Shown one piece after another: positions 33,684 to 47,082 of a stretch of 64,000 bases of DNA (positions are counted from its first letter, which is position 1; the number at the start of each line of letters is the position of its first letter). The DNA is from Fallopia convolvulus. Its lineage: Eukaryota; Streptophyta; Magnoliopsida; Caryophyllales; Polygonaceae. A program made the position numbers and the translations under genes. Under the pieces are notes generated by a model. That model saw only the letters and a program-made list of their open reading frames with translations. It was not told the DNA's origin and did no database searches. The stretch lies in the NCBI GenBank assembly GCA_964016875.1, contig OZ024723.1, forward strand, positions 14,382,074 to 14,446,073, in the 5' to 3' direction.

Positions 33684-34119
33684 ATGGATCTGAGTTTGAT
33701 AGTAAGATGGGAGTGGTTCCTGCTCTTCCTCTTCCTGTTCCTCGTGCTTCTTTCATGGCTCCTCCCGGGGCACCGCCCCTCCTCTCGGGCCCTTTCGCCG
33801 GGGCCCGCACCATGGCCCTTGGTGGGGAATCTTTTCAGCATGGGGCCCAAACCCCACCAATCCCTAGCTCAACTCGCCGCCGCCCACGGCCCCCTCTTTA
33901 CTCTCTTCCTGGGCAACCGGACCACCATTGTCATCTCTTCCCCCGCCGTCGCCCGGGAGGTCATGCTCCACCACGATGCCGCCTTCGCCGGCCGGAGCGT
34001 GCAGGACGCCTCCACCGTTCTCCGCCACCATGAGGCGTCGGTCGTGTTCTTGCCACCTTGCCCCCGCTGGCGCTTCCTCCGAAGGATCTCCGCCACCCTC
34101 ATCTTCGCCAACTCCAGGT
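33684..34119 (+). pseudogene. CYP76-like cytochrome P450, N-terminal part
   Basis: The frame opens with a membrane anchor (MDLSLIVRWEWFLLFLFLFL), a proline-rich hinge (LSPGPAPWPLVGN), then KPHQSLAQLAAAHGPLFTLF, VARE(V/I)MLHHDAAFAGR and RWRFLRRISATLIFANSR. It ends at a donor-like CCAG|gtaatt at 34119. It is GC-rich unlike everything around it. The following ~80-90 residues of the family are not found; the gene resumes at 47083. ER-bound P450s of the CYP76 family oxidise terpenoids and related specialised metabolites, but the substrate cannot be inferred from this fragment. Confidence 0.85.
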
Positions 34120-34209
34120 AATTTTAGTTTTCATATCGTATATCTAAGCCTAATGACAGCACGATCCAAGTAACTACCATTCGTTCCACCTGATTATTAT
34201 TATATCAAA

Positions 34210-37200
34210 TTAGTTGTACCGTCGTGGCATGCACGACTATAATTCAGTATTTTATAAATATTAAATAAAAATATAATATAGAAATTAATGTAAAGAATTT
34301 ATTACTTGAACAATGTACAAATTTTTTATTTTTTGAAATCAAATCAAATAAAATAAATTTAAATGATTAAGTTTAATTTTGAGAATAAAAAAGATTATTA
34401 AGGTAAAATAGTGTGTATTTTTCCTTTTCCTTGATGATATTTCATAAATATTTAATTTTAAAAAAAAGATAACATATGAATAAAAAAGATTTATATATTA
34501 GAATATGGAAGAGATAAGATTTACAAAAAATAATAATTAAAATAATAAATAAGCTATAATAAATATCAAAGATAAAAGATAAAAATATTTTTTTATAGAA
34601 AATAATTTAAAAAATAATTTATTTTCATTTGAGGTTGGGTCAAACTCATTTTGTGGCTCAATAAATTAAAGATTATATAATATTAAATATTATATTTTTT
34701 ATATTTTTATCACTTTCTATGTACCTTAATTTAGATATTATCAAATATTTTAATATATCTATTAAATATCTATTACCTATTTTTATTATTTTTAAACATT
34801 ATAAGTATTTATTATTAATTTTGTTTTTATAAAAGAATATATATATATATATATCCATAAATTAATTCGTGAAAAGATATAATGCTAAAAGATAAAAGAA
34901 ATTTATACTTATTATAAATTTGTTATCTTTAATTTTAAATATTTGTATAAGAAAGTTTTCAAAAAATACTGTTATACTAAATAGATATTTGTTTGATGTT
35001 AAAGATAGATATAAATAGTTAAAGAAGAATTTAATAGAAAAAAAATAAAATATTAGAAATAAAAATTAATTTTGTAAATATGAGGTAGGACCAGAATCGT
35101 TCTAGTGACCCGAAAAGGTACAACTTTAATATATAGTTATTGATTGTAGTTGATATTGTCCAAGAATATGTTACATAGATATTGTTTTACATAAGAAGAT
35201 AAAAAAATTTCGAATTATACCAAAAAATAATTTTTTAATATAAGGTGGGCCCATAAGTATAAGATAATTTTTTTAATATAAATACATAATAAAAATTTAA
35301 TAAGAAAAGGTGAAATAATATTTACATGTATCTAAAATAATATTGAAATATTGAAAAATCTTATCATAAATATTCTTTAAGATAGTTGACCAAAAGATAA
35401 ATATTAGGAAAAATAAAAATAGAAAAAATAGAAAATCAGTTAGAAAAGTTAAAATAATATGAATATAAATTATTATTTTTAAATATGAGGTGGGTCCAGA
35501 ATCAACGTGTTGGCTCAAAAACGGTCGGCTTTTATAATCCGTATTTACCAATATAGATAAAAAAAGGACTTTATATTTATCATATTTGTAAGAGATAAAC
35601 TAAAAAAATATAAGAAAAAATATGTACATTTGGTCACATACATATCTTTGAAACAAAAATAGCCATATAAATGATAATATCTTGGAAATATCTATTTATC
35701 TAAAACTATATATTAATGCCGAACCTTTCCGAGCCACCATAACAATTCTGATCCCACCTTATGTTTAAAAAGTAATTTTGTATTCTTAATATTTATAAAT
35801 TTTTCTTATAAATTTTCTAAAAATCTATCTAATTTTTATAAAAACTAATGTTCTAATATATTTAATGAAAAATTATAAGAAAGGAAAAATAAAACATAAG
35901 ATTTTTTTAATATAGTATGATAGATTGTTATCATAATAAGCTAGGAAAATATTATTACTATTGATTTTCTCTATCTAAAACTAACATTATACTATATTTC
36001 ATATTTGGAAAAACATAATTCGAATTATAATTAAAAACAAAAAAATATTTTATCTTTATCCTTTTATCTATTTATGTAAAAGATTTATCTTTAATCAAAT
36101 TTAGATAAAAACTAGTTGTACCCATCTTGCCATGCACGACTACAACTCAGCAATTTTTAGATATATTAAAATTATGATATTTATCAAGTAAATATACAAA
36201 AATAAATAAAAACCCAAAAATAATGTAAATTCTTAGAAAAATTTAATCAAATTCAATTCTTTAAAAATCTTTTCAATAAAAAGTTAAAAAGGTAATTAAT
36301 AAGAAAAGTTTAAAAAAATATTGATTTTTTTTAAAGATAAAAAATCTTCTATATTTACATAAACAATCCAAAAAGGAAATTCAAGAAAAGATAGTACAAT
36401 TTTTTATGAAAATTTAATCTAGGAAAGTAATTATATAGATATTTAAATTTTTTACTTTTTTTACAAAAATTTGTTTTAAGATAAATAAAGATAGAATAAT
36501 TTTTTTATTTTTAATTAAAATTTGAAAATTCTTCTAGTTAAATAAATAGAAAGGAATTTAATTGGAAAAAAATAAAAATAAATTTTTTTAAATATAAATT
36601 GGGGCCAGAATTAATGTAGTAGTTAGAAAAGTTACAACTTTAACATATAATTATAGATAGATATGAATATTTTTATTTCAGAGATATATATGTGATCAAG
36701 TGTATATATTTTTTCTTAATTTTTTTAATTTATCTTTTACAAATATAATAAATATAATGTCCTTTTTTATCTATATTGGTCAAATATACTAATATTGTTT
36801 TATTTTTATGTTTATTTATGGATAAATTTTTACTAATATTATTTTATCTTTATGTTTACTTAGAGATAACTTTTTTTGTATAATTAACTATTTAAATAAA
36901 TATAATGTCCATTATGTTTAATTATAAAAAAAAGTTTATTATTTTAATAAAGGTGGTGATGTGGCGCAATATAGTGGTAGAAATTGCTCCGGCTTTAGTT
37001 ATTAGTAATAGAAATTAAAAAATTTAAATATGAATATAATTACTTGCCTAAATTAAATTTTGATAAAAAATTGTATTATCTTTTCCTTAATTTCATTTTT
37101 GGATTATTTATGTTAATATAAAAGATTTTTATCTTTAAAAAAATTCTATATTCACTCATTTTTTTTTTATCTTTTCGTATTAATTATCTTTTTAACTTTT

Positions 37201-38466
37201 TATTAAAAATATTTTTAAAGAATTTAATTTGATTAAAAAAATAGAAGAATTTACATTAGCTTTTCCATTTTAATTATTTTTATAAAACATTTACAAAATT
37301 TAATGATTCTAATTAAAATAATTTTTATTTATAATTTTTCATAAATAAATTATCATTAAGCTATCAAAATTATATTGGACTCACCTTAACAAATTTGGTG
37401 TGCCTCACATTATATTGCCTCACATTAATGAATTTTCTAAAAAATACATTATTTTTATTTTTTTTATAATAAATTAACATACTATTCATTAAATAAATTA
37501 GATATTAAATCCATATAGTCGTGAACGGCACAACAGATATAATGAGTTAAACCTGTTTATGAAATATTGTCAAGGAAAAAGAGAAATGTAATTTATTTTA
37601 TCTTAATAATCAATTTTTATCTTCAATTTTATCTTGATTTCAAAAACAACATAATTTGTATACATATTATAGGCAATAAATTACTTTAATAAATTTATAT
37701 TATATTTTCTTTATTAATATCTTTTTTTTATAATATATCTAATAAAAAAATCAAGTCATAGAATTAATTTATCTTCTATATTTACATAAAAATACAAAAA
37801 GGAAATTAAGGAAAATAATCAAAATAATAACATAATTTTTTATAAAAAAATTAATTTAGTCTAGTAATTATATAGATATTTGAATTTTTTACCCTTTTTT
37901 ATCAAAATTTGATTTAAGATAAATATTTTTTTGTAAATAGATAAAAATATAAAGATAAAATAATTTTTATTAATTTTAACTAAAATTCGAATTAATTTTT
38001 TTCCATGCGAATAAATAGAAAGGAATTTAATTGGAAAAAAAATAATATAAATAATTTTTTTAATATAAGGTGAGACCATAATTAATGTGGTGGCTAGAAA
38101 AGTTACAACTTTAATATATAGTCATGGATACATATGATTGTTTTATTTCAATGATATATATATATATATATATATGTGATCATGTGTACAAATTTTTTCT
38201 TATCTTTTTTTTGATGTATCTTTTACAAATCTAATAAATATAATGTACTTTTTTTTTTATCTATTTTGGTCAAATCTACTAATATTATTTTATCTTTATA
38301 TTTATTTGGGGATAAATTTTTACAAATATTATTTTATCTTTATGTTTAGTTTTTAGATAACTTTTTTTTTCCTTAATTAACTGTTTAAAATTATTATTTT
38401 AATAAAGGGGTGATGTGGCGCAAAGTGGTGGCAGAAATTGCTTCGGCTTTAGTTATTAGTAATAGA
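34210..38466 (-). mobile_element. Helitron-type element (outer), minus strand, interrupted by a related copy
   Basis: Minus-strand 3' end: hairpin gtcgtg-gcatg-cacgac (34221-34237) then ...AACTAA at 34210, with A outside. Minus-strand 5' end at 38466: TCTATTACTAATAACTAAAG, followed by CAATTTCTGCCACC and GCGCCACATCACC, the usual plant Helitron start, next to T at 38467. The interior is extremely AT-rich and non-coding. An internal module (…gaccagaat…aaaagttacaactttaatatatag…) recurs at about 35080, 35490, 36605 and 38065. A second copy of the 5' end at 37012 and a second 3' end at 36112 indicate a nested relative. Confidence 0.6.
36112..37012 (-). mobile_element. Nested Helitron-type element (inner), minus strand
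   Basis: The minus-strand 5' end at 37012 repeats TCTATTACTAATAACTAAAG of the outer element, and the minus-strand 3' end is CTAG at 36112-36115 preceded by a degenerate GTCGTGCATGGC hairpin. About 480 bp at its 5' side (36530-37012) align with 37990-38466 by eye. The base after 37012 is A rather than the expected T, so the end may be mutated or slightly misplaced. Confidence 0.5.
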
Positions 38467-38796
38467 TAGATGTTTAATATAAAGATAGCGTAATGTACGT
38501 ACAATCTTGTATCACTATAATTAAGTTTATTTTGAACGATCCCATGTATATAATAAATTGATAAGTTTTTATCTTATTACTTATCTATTTTCATAATTAA
38601 ATAAATTATGATGTTTTGGATATTAATTTAATTTGTAATACTAATAAAATATTATTGTTTCAAATAAACAACTTTTATAGTTTATTAATTTTAATTATTT
38701 ATTCAAAATTTATATTTAATAATTTACATGATTATTTTTCTTGGATAATAAATATATTTGAAAATATTTTATTATTAATATTTTATTTAAGAAAAA

Positions 38797-38825
38797 CCCG
38801 TACAAGGTACGGGAATACATACTAG
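38797..38825 (+). mobile_element. Helitron 3' terminus, plus strand
   Basis: The same perfect hairpin as at 33574 (cccgtac-aag-gtacggg, 38797-38813) followed by CTAG at 38822-38825 and T. The matching 5' end was not identified; it could lie in the 34-38 kb block or be lost. Confidence 0.6.
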
Positions 38826-40554
38826 TTCATGATTACTTCGCTAAATTAAATTTTCATAAAAAATTACATTATCTTTTTAATTATTGTTTACTCTATTTGT
38901 GTAAATTTAAAGATTTATTCTCAAAATTAAATTTTGATTAAAAACGATGAAAATATTATATTATCATTACTTTTCGTAAAGAACAAGCCACAATATAATT
39001 ATTAGCCCTAGTAATTAAATCGAGTATATTATAAATTTTTACTAAATAAATTATATTTATCTTTCATATTAAAATAAAATTTATTCATCAAATCATTTAT
39101 TATTTTCCTTTTTACCAATAGATTACACGTACCATGTATGGGGTGTTGTTTAAAATTATATACTCCGTATTATTTTGTATATATATATATTATATTTAAA
39201 TAATACGTGTCTTTTGGGTTATAAAATAATAGAATTTTCACGCATCAAAAACTTCTTATACGATATATAAAATATTTTTATTGGCATGTTACTTTTTAAT
39301 ATATTAAAAATATTTATTTAATTAAATGAAAAATTTAATATAGGGTAAGGCAGCGCTATTCAATTAATAGTTAGATAAAAACAATAAAATAACATTATAA
39401 TTTCAAGATAGAATAATTATTTCATTAAATATCTAGAATGATAAGATTAATATAAATATATTAGGACACAAATAATATTTCATTAATTAAATAGATATAA
39501 AATTATGATAAAAAGATCTCATAAAAGATTGAAAATTATGATAAAAAAAATTAAAATTTGCATATTCATGAAAGATTGAAAATTAATTGTCTATCTCTTT
39601 TTTGATAAAAAAAATTCAAAAATATATTGTCTATTTGTCTTCTTTTATTTATCTTTTTTCTCTATTTTGATAAATTGAAAATATTAAAAAAAATCAAACT
39701 TTCAATAAAAAATGATGAATTGTCACATTATCTTAGCCCTTTTTACATAAATATTTTTAATTAAAATGTACATAAATAAAAAAGGAATAAATAAAAGATA
39801 ACGTAATTTTATATTTTATCTAAAAATTCGATTTTTTCAAAATATTTTACATAAAACATAAAATTTAAATTAAATAATCATAATTTTAATCAAAATTCAA
39901 TTTTGAAATTTTTTAATGTTGAAACAATACTCTATATAGTACCATTATTTACATAGAGAAAAAAGACAAATAAAAAAATGAAAATTTTATCACAATATAA
40001 TTTAAGCAAAAAATTATCAAACTTTTAAGAGATAGTGTAAATTCATTTATTTGATAAAAAATATGATATTTAAAAAATTTATTACATAAATAGGTAAAAA
40101 TAAAAGATAGTGTATTTTTTGTATGACGAAAAATCATTTTTAAATCTTTTACATAAATAAATCAAAAGGAAAAAAATAATGAAATTTTCTTCATTTCTTA
40201 ATTAATCACACATTACAAGAGAATCACCCATTTATAGTAAGGAGTCGATAAAACCAGTTTCCTAATTTACCCTTATCAACACAAGGTTTGTGACTTGCAA
40301 AAGTCGAAGGCAAGGGAACAACATTACAAAGAGCCAAGCTTGACGATTAACGATGCATTCAAAGCCCTCCAAAAAAAAATCCTTGATTTTGGAGGCACCC
40401 AAAGTCAATCACCCTAAGGTTTTTGAAATTTTAATTCCCATATTCTAGTAATTAAACGTGTCAAAATGGAGGAAAATATAATAAATTTCGCTGATTAAGA
40501 TTGGGTAAAGGACTACCATTCAAAGGTGTAGCTAGGGGGTCTTTCATGTTACTT
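38826..40554. other. AT-rich non-coding DNA inside the split P450
   Basis: About 80 % A+T with scattered homopolymers. No gene or clear element end was seen. Composition matches the Helitron block and it may be further Helitron-derived sequence. Confidence 0.5.
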
Positions 40555-40568
40555 GACCCCTTCCTCCT

Positions 40569-43500
40569 TTTTTTGATGAAAATACCTTCATTAAATTTCT
40601 AAATCAACTGCTAAAATGGTATACAAAGCAACTGGTAAATTAAAGAAATCAACCAAAAAGAACTGAGAAAAACTCCGCCACTGACTTAGTCAATGAGCTA
40701 CTTTGTTTGCACTCCTCCTAATATGTTTCCATTCACATCTGGACAAGTCATAGCTCGACTCAACAATCAACGCCAGAAGACTCCCCAAAGCATTATGCGG
40801 GAGCTTGCCTCCTTCAACAGATTGATTACTGAAATGCAGTCAGATTCCTTAATAACACGGTTCAACCCCATCTCCCTAGCAACTTCAATTCCCCAGTGGA
40901 TCGCTTCAGCTTCAGCAATGGCAATGTCCGATCCAGCTTGGATTTTCTTCGATCCAACACTTCATTTTTCCTGAGGACGTTCTCCCCACAATGCCTATCC
41001 GTACATCTCCATCCTTAACCGATGCATCACAATAGATAGACGTCCAGTGCACCCCTGGCTTCTTCTAATGTTGAACCTTCTTAACGCGCCCTTCTGTCCT
41101 CCCTTCCGTCATTTTCCTGACATTCATAAAATCTTCCTACTTCCTAGTAGTTAACCACTCTCACTATCGTCTCTGCAGGGTCTGCTTTAATTTGATAAAA
41201 AATTCTCCTATTTCTTGCTCGCCACACATACCAAAGAATGGACGCCCATAAACCATGCAATTCTTGAGGCACGCCCATCCGAATTTCACTTGCCCAATCC
41301 AAAAAAGAATCATACCACTTATTAGGCAAGAAAAATTGAGGAGCTGAATTCCAAACAACTCTAGCCTCTATACAGTCAAACAACACATGCATAATGTACT
41401 CCTTCCTCTCACAAACTTCACACCAACTCTCACCTACTACCTTTGCAGTTAACTTCATTTTACATGGAAAAACCTCCCTAGAAGCTCTCCAATGAAACTC
41501 ATTGACTCTAGGAATAGTCTGAATCGACCATAACCAGTTCCAGTATTGTCTAACCTCACAGTTTTCCACATGTTCTCCTCTACTCAGCAAGGACATCTTC
41601 TTTGTTTCTAACTTCTTGTAAGCAGAATGGACAGTGAATTCTCCATTCTTAGTGAAAAACCACATAAGCTGATTCTCCACACCCTCGTCTACAAGATGTA
41701 TTTGAAAGACAATCTCAGCATCACATGAAACAAATTTCTCGTTCACCACATCTTCCTTCTACTTTCTCCTCTCCCAGTTAATAAGATCGACAACTTTTAA
41801 GTTCTCATCTGCCCCTCTAAAGTTACCGATTCGCTTGAACAAGAACGGTCTTGGAATCCACTTATCATGCCATACTCTTAAAGAGCTAACATCCCCTACT
41901 TGCCAACACAGACCTCCTTCAACCACACTCTTTTTCGACCAAATACTCTTCCAGCAAAAACTCGGATTAAACCCTAACGACGACTTTAAGAAAGACCCCC
42001 TCGGATATTATCTCACCTTATACAGTTGTGCTAGTAGGCTTTCCGGTTCATGTATTAACCTCTGCACTTTTTTTATCTAGAAGAGCTCGATTGAAATCTT
42101 CCAAATTCCGAAAACCAAGTCCACCCTTATCCTTTGGCATACACATACGATTCCAATTCATCCAATGTATACTTCTTTTTTCCAACCTGTCTCCCTAGAG
42201 AAATCCTCCCATGAATTGTTGAATTTCATTACAAAGGCTTTTAGGAAGCAAGAAACATGACATAGTATAGTTTGGAATCGCATGAATGACTGACTTGATT
42301 AAAACTTCTTTTCCTATTCTAGACAACGACCCCGGTCTCCAACACTTCAGTTTTCGCCAAACTCTTTCCTTAATATGACCAAAGATTACTTTCTTAGATC
42401 GTCCCAGCATAGTCGGAAGACCTAAATATCGTTCATGTTTCTCAGCCTCTTGAACTCCCAGGGTTTCTTGTAAAGCTTCCTGCTGAGATTCTCCAACATT
42501 CTTATTGAAAGATAGTTCAGACTTTGCAAAGTTAACATGTTGACCTGAAGCTGCACCATAATCATGGAGGATTTTAACAATTTCCGATGCTTATTGACAG
42601 GTAGTTCTAGCAAATAAGATACTATCATCAACAAAGAATAAATGTGAAATAGATGGAGCATTTCTCGCAATTTTAATGCCCTTAAATCTCCCTTCAGCTT
42701 CACTCTTCCTAATCAAAGAAGAGAACCTTTCAGCACAAATAAGGAAGAGATAGGGAGATATTGGATCCCCCTACCTCAAACCCCTAGACGGGAAAAAATC
42801 GCAGAAGGCATCCCATCCATCAACACAAAGAACGTCACACTGGACACACATTTCATAATCAACCCAAGCCATCTCTCTTGAAAACCTAACATCCTCATAC
42901 TTTTCTCAAGAAAGTCCCACTCAACTCTATCGTATGCCTTTGCCATGTGAAGCTTCAGCACCATATATCCCGTCTTTCTTGTTCGTTTGATTGTCATATA
43001 ATGGAATACTTCAAAAGCAGCAAGCACATTATCCGTTATAAGCCTTCCCGGGACAAAAGCACTCTGATTCAAAGACACCACCTTAGGCAGGACCACCTTC
43101 AACCTATTTGCAAGCACCTTCGACAAAATCTTGTACACAACATTACATAAACTGACAGGTCTCAAATCTTTCATTTTATAAGGATCATTTACTTTTGGAA
43201 TTAGAGAAATGAAGGTATGATTAAACCCATCTGGAAAATCATCCCCATAAGAATATCCATGACAAAGGAAATAATATCAGACCCAACAATATGCCAGTAT
43301 TGTTAAAAAAACAATGCTGACATACCATTAGGCCTGGGGGATTTAGTGGGATGGATAGAAAAAAGGGCAGAATATACTTCATCTCTAGAAAATGGACGCA
43401 TCAACAGCTGAGAGTTGTCAACACAGGCGTGATCCCTTAAGAAGCCAATTCGGGTAGTGTACTAAGATCGGTTTCGAACAATTTCTTAAAATAGTGGACA

Positions 43501-45524
43501 ACAACTCTCGCCTTATTCTCCCTTCTTTGCCACTCATATCCACCCTCATCCACTAAACGTCGGATCCTATTTTGCTTTCTTCGCCCACTCGCCTTCTTAT
43601 GGAAGAAAGTAGCATTCATATCCCCCCACTTAAGATTATTCTCCTTTGCTCTTTGAAACTACATCAATTCCTCCTTGGCCATAAGGTCATTCTCCTCCCT
43701 TTCTAGCCATCTTCTTCTCCTTACAAGATCCCCATTCATCCTATTTTTATTCAATCGCCTCAACTCCTCACGAACACCTTGTAGTTTCATCATCACATTC
43801 CCGAATTCTCTTTTATTCCACTCGTGCAAGATCTTCCATACACCGCTCTAGTTGTCCCATCACTCCTCCGTCTAGAACTTTGGAATTCGGATTACCAAAC
43901 ATTAGAAACCACCGCCTGACACCCTTCGTGCCCCACCCACATAGCCCCAAAACTATCGGTCGTTACCCTTTCCTCTCTTCCCCTTCCCCTTCTTCACATC
44001 TAACCGAATCAATCATGATTGGGACATGATATGACCCTTCCCGATCCAGGTGTCTCACCCTTCCTCCAAGGAACATTTTGAACCAAAACTCATTTGAAAA
44101 ACCATAATCCAAGCATTCTTGAATAAAGTCTTCACCCATCATTCCATTATCCCAAGTAAATCTCGATCCCATATAAGAGATTTCATTCAGCTCACACACT
44201 TCCATAGCTTCATTAAAACGCCTTATTTCATCTAAAGTCGGTGCCACTCCTCCGTCTTTATCATCAGCACTCCAAATCAAATTGAAATCCTCTACACAAA
44301 TCCAAGCCTCATGCCTATCTTCACCCAGACGTTTCAATAGAGACCAAGATTTCTCTTTATCAGCCTTTTGTGGCCATCCATAAAAACCAGTTAGGCGCCA
44401 CTCATGATTATTACCTTTATCCGTAACCTCAACATCGATATGGTGTCGAGTGTAAGACTTGATGCCAATGTCAACTTCTTCATTCCATAGAAGGCACAAA
44501 CCACCCGATTTACCTAAACAATCAATTGCAAAATAGCCCATGAAACCAAGCTTATCCCTTATTTCCTCCATTTTCTTACGAACACATTTCGTCACCATAA
44601 GAAACACAACCTTCAGGGCCTCTCTTCTCACTAAATCAGTGAGCCTACCAATTGCCTGGGCCTTCCCCAATCCCCGACAATTATAACTTAAAATACTCAT
44701 TGTTTTCGACAAGAGAGGCCCTCCTCCTCTCCCGCCGATATCAATTTTTGTCGTTTCCGGCCACATCATCTACATCAATCACCATAAAATATGACTTCTC
44801 AACCCCCCCTTTCTCTCAGTCTTAAATTCCACTCCCTTTGTTGCAACACCACTCTCCATTGCCCTTCTTTTCCACTTCTTTCTATCCCTTCCTTTTTTGA
44901 GCCCACCACTCCCTCTACAAAACTTTCGTTTTCTGTCTCTTTCTCCTTCCCCTTTTCAGAAGATACCACTGTCATTTTCACTGAACCTCCACCTCCCTCA
45001 TTTTGTGCACCACCTTCCATATTCTTCCCTTTCTTGCTCCCCACGCTATCCTCATTCAACCTTACTTGACTCAGCAGTTCACCCGTATTCCTCACCTCAT
45101 CTGATTCCTCACCCCCTCTCTCTCCCCTCCCTCTCTTCCCTCTCAACACCACCCCCCTTAGACGGAGCATCTTCTCCTTCTTTTCCATCATTTATGGCTT
45201 GTTAACCATTGACAATTTCATCCAAGCTTTCATCTTCTCCATCTTCTTCTTTCTGCTAAAGAAATTGTAACAGTGATTTCCTCGCCCTAGTTTCTTTTCC
45301 TTTCACTTCCTCCTTTCCCCCACCCTTGATTTCTCCTTTCTTATTGATTCCTCTGATAATTGCCATTCTGTTCCCTCTCATACTCATTTCTAGGTTGATG
45401 TAGTTTCAAAGGAGAAGTTGTCAACCAATCTCCATATTCACTATGCACTTCTTCAACCTACTCCTCTACACAATCCAATTCAACATGCCCTAGCCTTCTA
45501 CAACCATAACAGAAGCTGAAGGGA
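40569..45524 (-). mobile_element. 5'-truncated LINE (about 5 kb)
   Basis: Flanked by the 14-bp duplication gaccccttcctcct at 40555-40568 and 45525-45538, with the A tail (plus-strand T run 40568-40574) at its minus-strand 3' end. Minus-strand translation gives the ORF1 zinc knuckle CYGCRRLGHVELDC (near 45500), an acidic/Lys-rich ORF1 tail, ORF2 endonuclease (SILSYNCRGLGKAQ at about 44700), RT (LRPVSLCNVVYKILSKVLAN, KLHMAKAYDRVEWDFLEKS, FVDDSILFA), zf-RVT (TIPRVNEFHWRASREVFPCK) and RNase H remnants. It has many stops and frameshifts. It inserted in the intron-like gap of the P450 pseudogene. Confidence 0.85.
43963..44769 (-). pseudogene. LINE ORF2 endonuclease domain, open 268-codon segment
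   Basis: The longest surviving open part of the LINE at 40.6-45.5 kb. From SILSYNCRGLGKAQ it shows the apurinic-endonuclease fold motifs: GFMGYFAIDCLGKSGGLCLL, LTGFYGWP, a catalytic region AWICVEDFNLI (family usually GDFN, here EDFN) and GSRFTWDNGM. The rest of ORF2 follows in pieces at 43437-43619, 42776-43174, 42422-42703, 42195-42410 and 41144-41749. Confidence 0.8.
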
Positions 45525-45538
45525 GACCCCTTCCTCCT

Positions 45539-46009
45539 ACCCTTTATATATATGTCAAATATGTAGTGATTTTAATTCTTGTGTATATATATATGTTTGA
45601 TATTAATATTAGATTTGTAATTTTTATATAAATATGTTAGAATTGGGATTTTTTTTATTTTTATATAAATATTTTAATAAGTATTATAATTTCTAGTAAA
45701 TATTGTATAATCATATTGAACTGATCCAACCTTACTACTTGAAGGAGTTCTAGAATATCCAATTTTAGACTGGATATTTTAAGATTTCCGAATCGGATTC
45801 GGATCATAAATTGTATTTTTTTAATATTCGATTTGATAAGCTTAATCGAAGCAAATATTTGGTAATGAACACCCCTTCTAGTGCTTGCATTACAACAATC
45901 AAGTGGAAATACTCGAGCGAATTCATTGGGGTTGTAATGCATGGCTAGATCTATATGCATTTTTTTACCTTGAAAAATTCCACTAGTTAAGGTATGATGC
46001 ATCTTTTTA
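45539..46009. other. AT-rich spacer between LINE and MITE nest
   Basis: Non-coding, AT-rich. Nothing recognised. Confidence 0.5.
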
Positions 46010-46981
46010 AGGTTATTTGTTACAAATAGGGATGCACATGGAGCCAGCGGGCCAAGAAATGCATTCCCTACCTCTGTCCCTGACGTACTATTATCTCCCT
46101 ATTCCTGTCTCATTCCCATCTAATTCCTAGCAAAGAACATGGGAATCTTCGTTAGTTATGGGGCTATTAACGGGCCTTGTTAATTATAAAAAAAATATTT
46201 TAAACTAATAATTTGGTATTTTAATGTTTAAAAACATTTAAAAATATCAAATTAAAATAAAAAAAATAAAATATCATTATATAATTTGTAAACATATAGA
46301 GGTTTTAAAATTAAAAACGACAAATATTAAAAATTATTCTTTTTATGGTTTATGAACTAGCAAATAAAAAATATATATCGAGGATTTGGGGCGGATATTA
46401 CCTCCCCCGTCCCTGCCCTATTTCAAATTGGGGATATGAAATAGACCCTTATGCTCTCCCCGTTCCCCACCAAGTCAGTGAATCCCTACCCTACCACCCC
46501 CACGAGTTTTATGTGCATCTCTAGTCACAAATCACCTTTTAAAGTTGTGCTTTGTTAATAAACTGCCTTTTAACATACTTTTAAGAAAATACACCTTTTA
46601 TAATAGAAACCATTAAATTGTGCCACCATTAATTATGTTTTAATCACATTTTGTATTTGTTGGCCAAAATGTATGTTGTTAATTAATTGCCTTATTAAAC
46701 ATTTCAAAGTTAAAATAAAAAACTTTGATCAAAACAAAATTTAAAATTAAAATTTTTTGAATAAAAAATGACTTATGTTAGAAATGAATAAGATAACATT
46801 TGTAAAATAAATTAACCAAGGATATTTTGGTCAACTAATATAACACTTCTCTACAAAATTGACAATGGTGGCATAATTTCATGAATACTATTATAAATGG
46901 TGTTTTGACATAAAAAAATATTCTATAAGGGAATTTGTTAAAAGATCAAAATTTAAAAAGGTGATTTGTGACAAACAACCC
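46010..46981. mobile_element. TIR element (MITE-like) hosting a hAT MITE
   Basis: The left end aggttatttgttacaaat + cacctttt (split by the hAT insertion) is the inverse of the right end aaaaaggtgatttgtgac + aaacaaccc, a terminal inverted repeat of about 26 bp. There is no coding capacity. A target duplication was not recognised, so the superfamily is open. Confidence 0.5.
46027..46523. mobile_element. hAT-type MITE (497 bp)
   Basis: Terminal inverted repeats tagggatgcacat / atgtgcatctcta, with 8-bp flanks gttacaaa (46019-46026) and gtcacaaa (46524-46531), one mismatch; 8 bp is the hAT target size. The internal part contains G/C-rich inverted segments (ccccgtcccc...). No transposase. Confidence 0.75.
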
Positions 46982-47082
46982 ATTTATTTATATTACCATT
47001 ATAAATAAATGTTTATAAATTTCTTAAAACATATAATAAGAACATTTCCTAAAATGTTTTGACATACACTTGCTAATTAAGC

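Noticed and set aside
33707..34173. Alternative open frames (108 and 81 codons) over the P450 N-terminus
   Set aside because: They are out-of-frame shadows of a GC-rich coding exon; the P450 frame has the anchor and proline hinge.
44791..45205. Ser/Pro-rich plus-strand frames
   Set aside because: Antisense of the Lys/Glu-rich ORF1 tail of the LINE.
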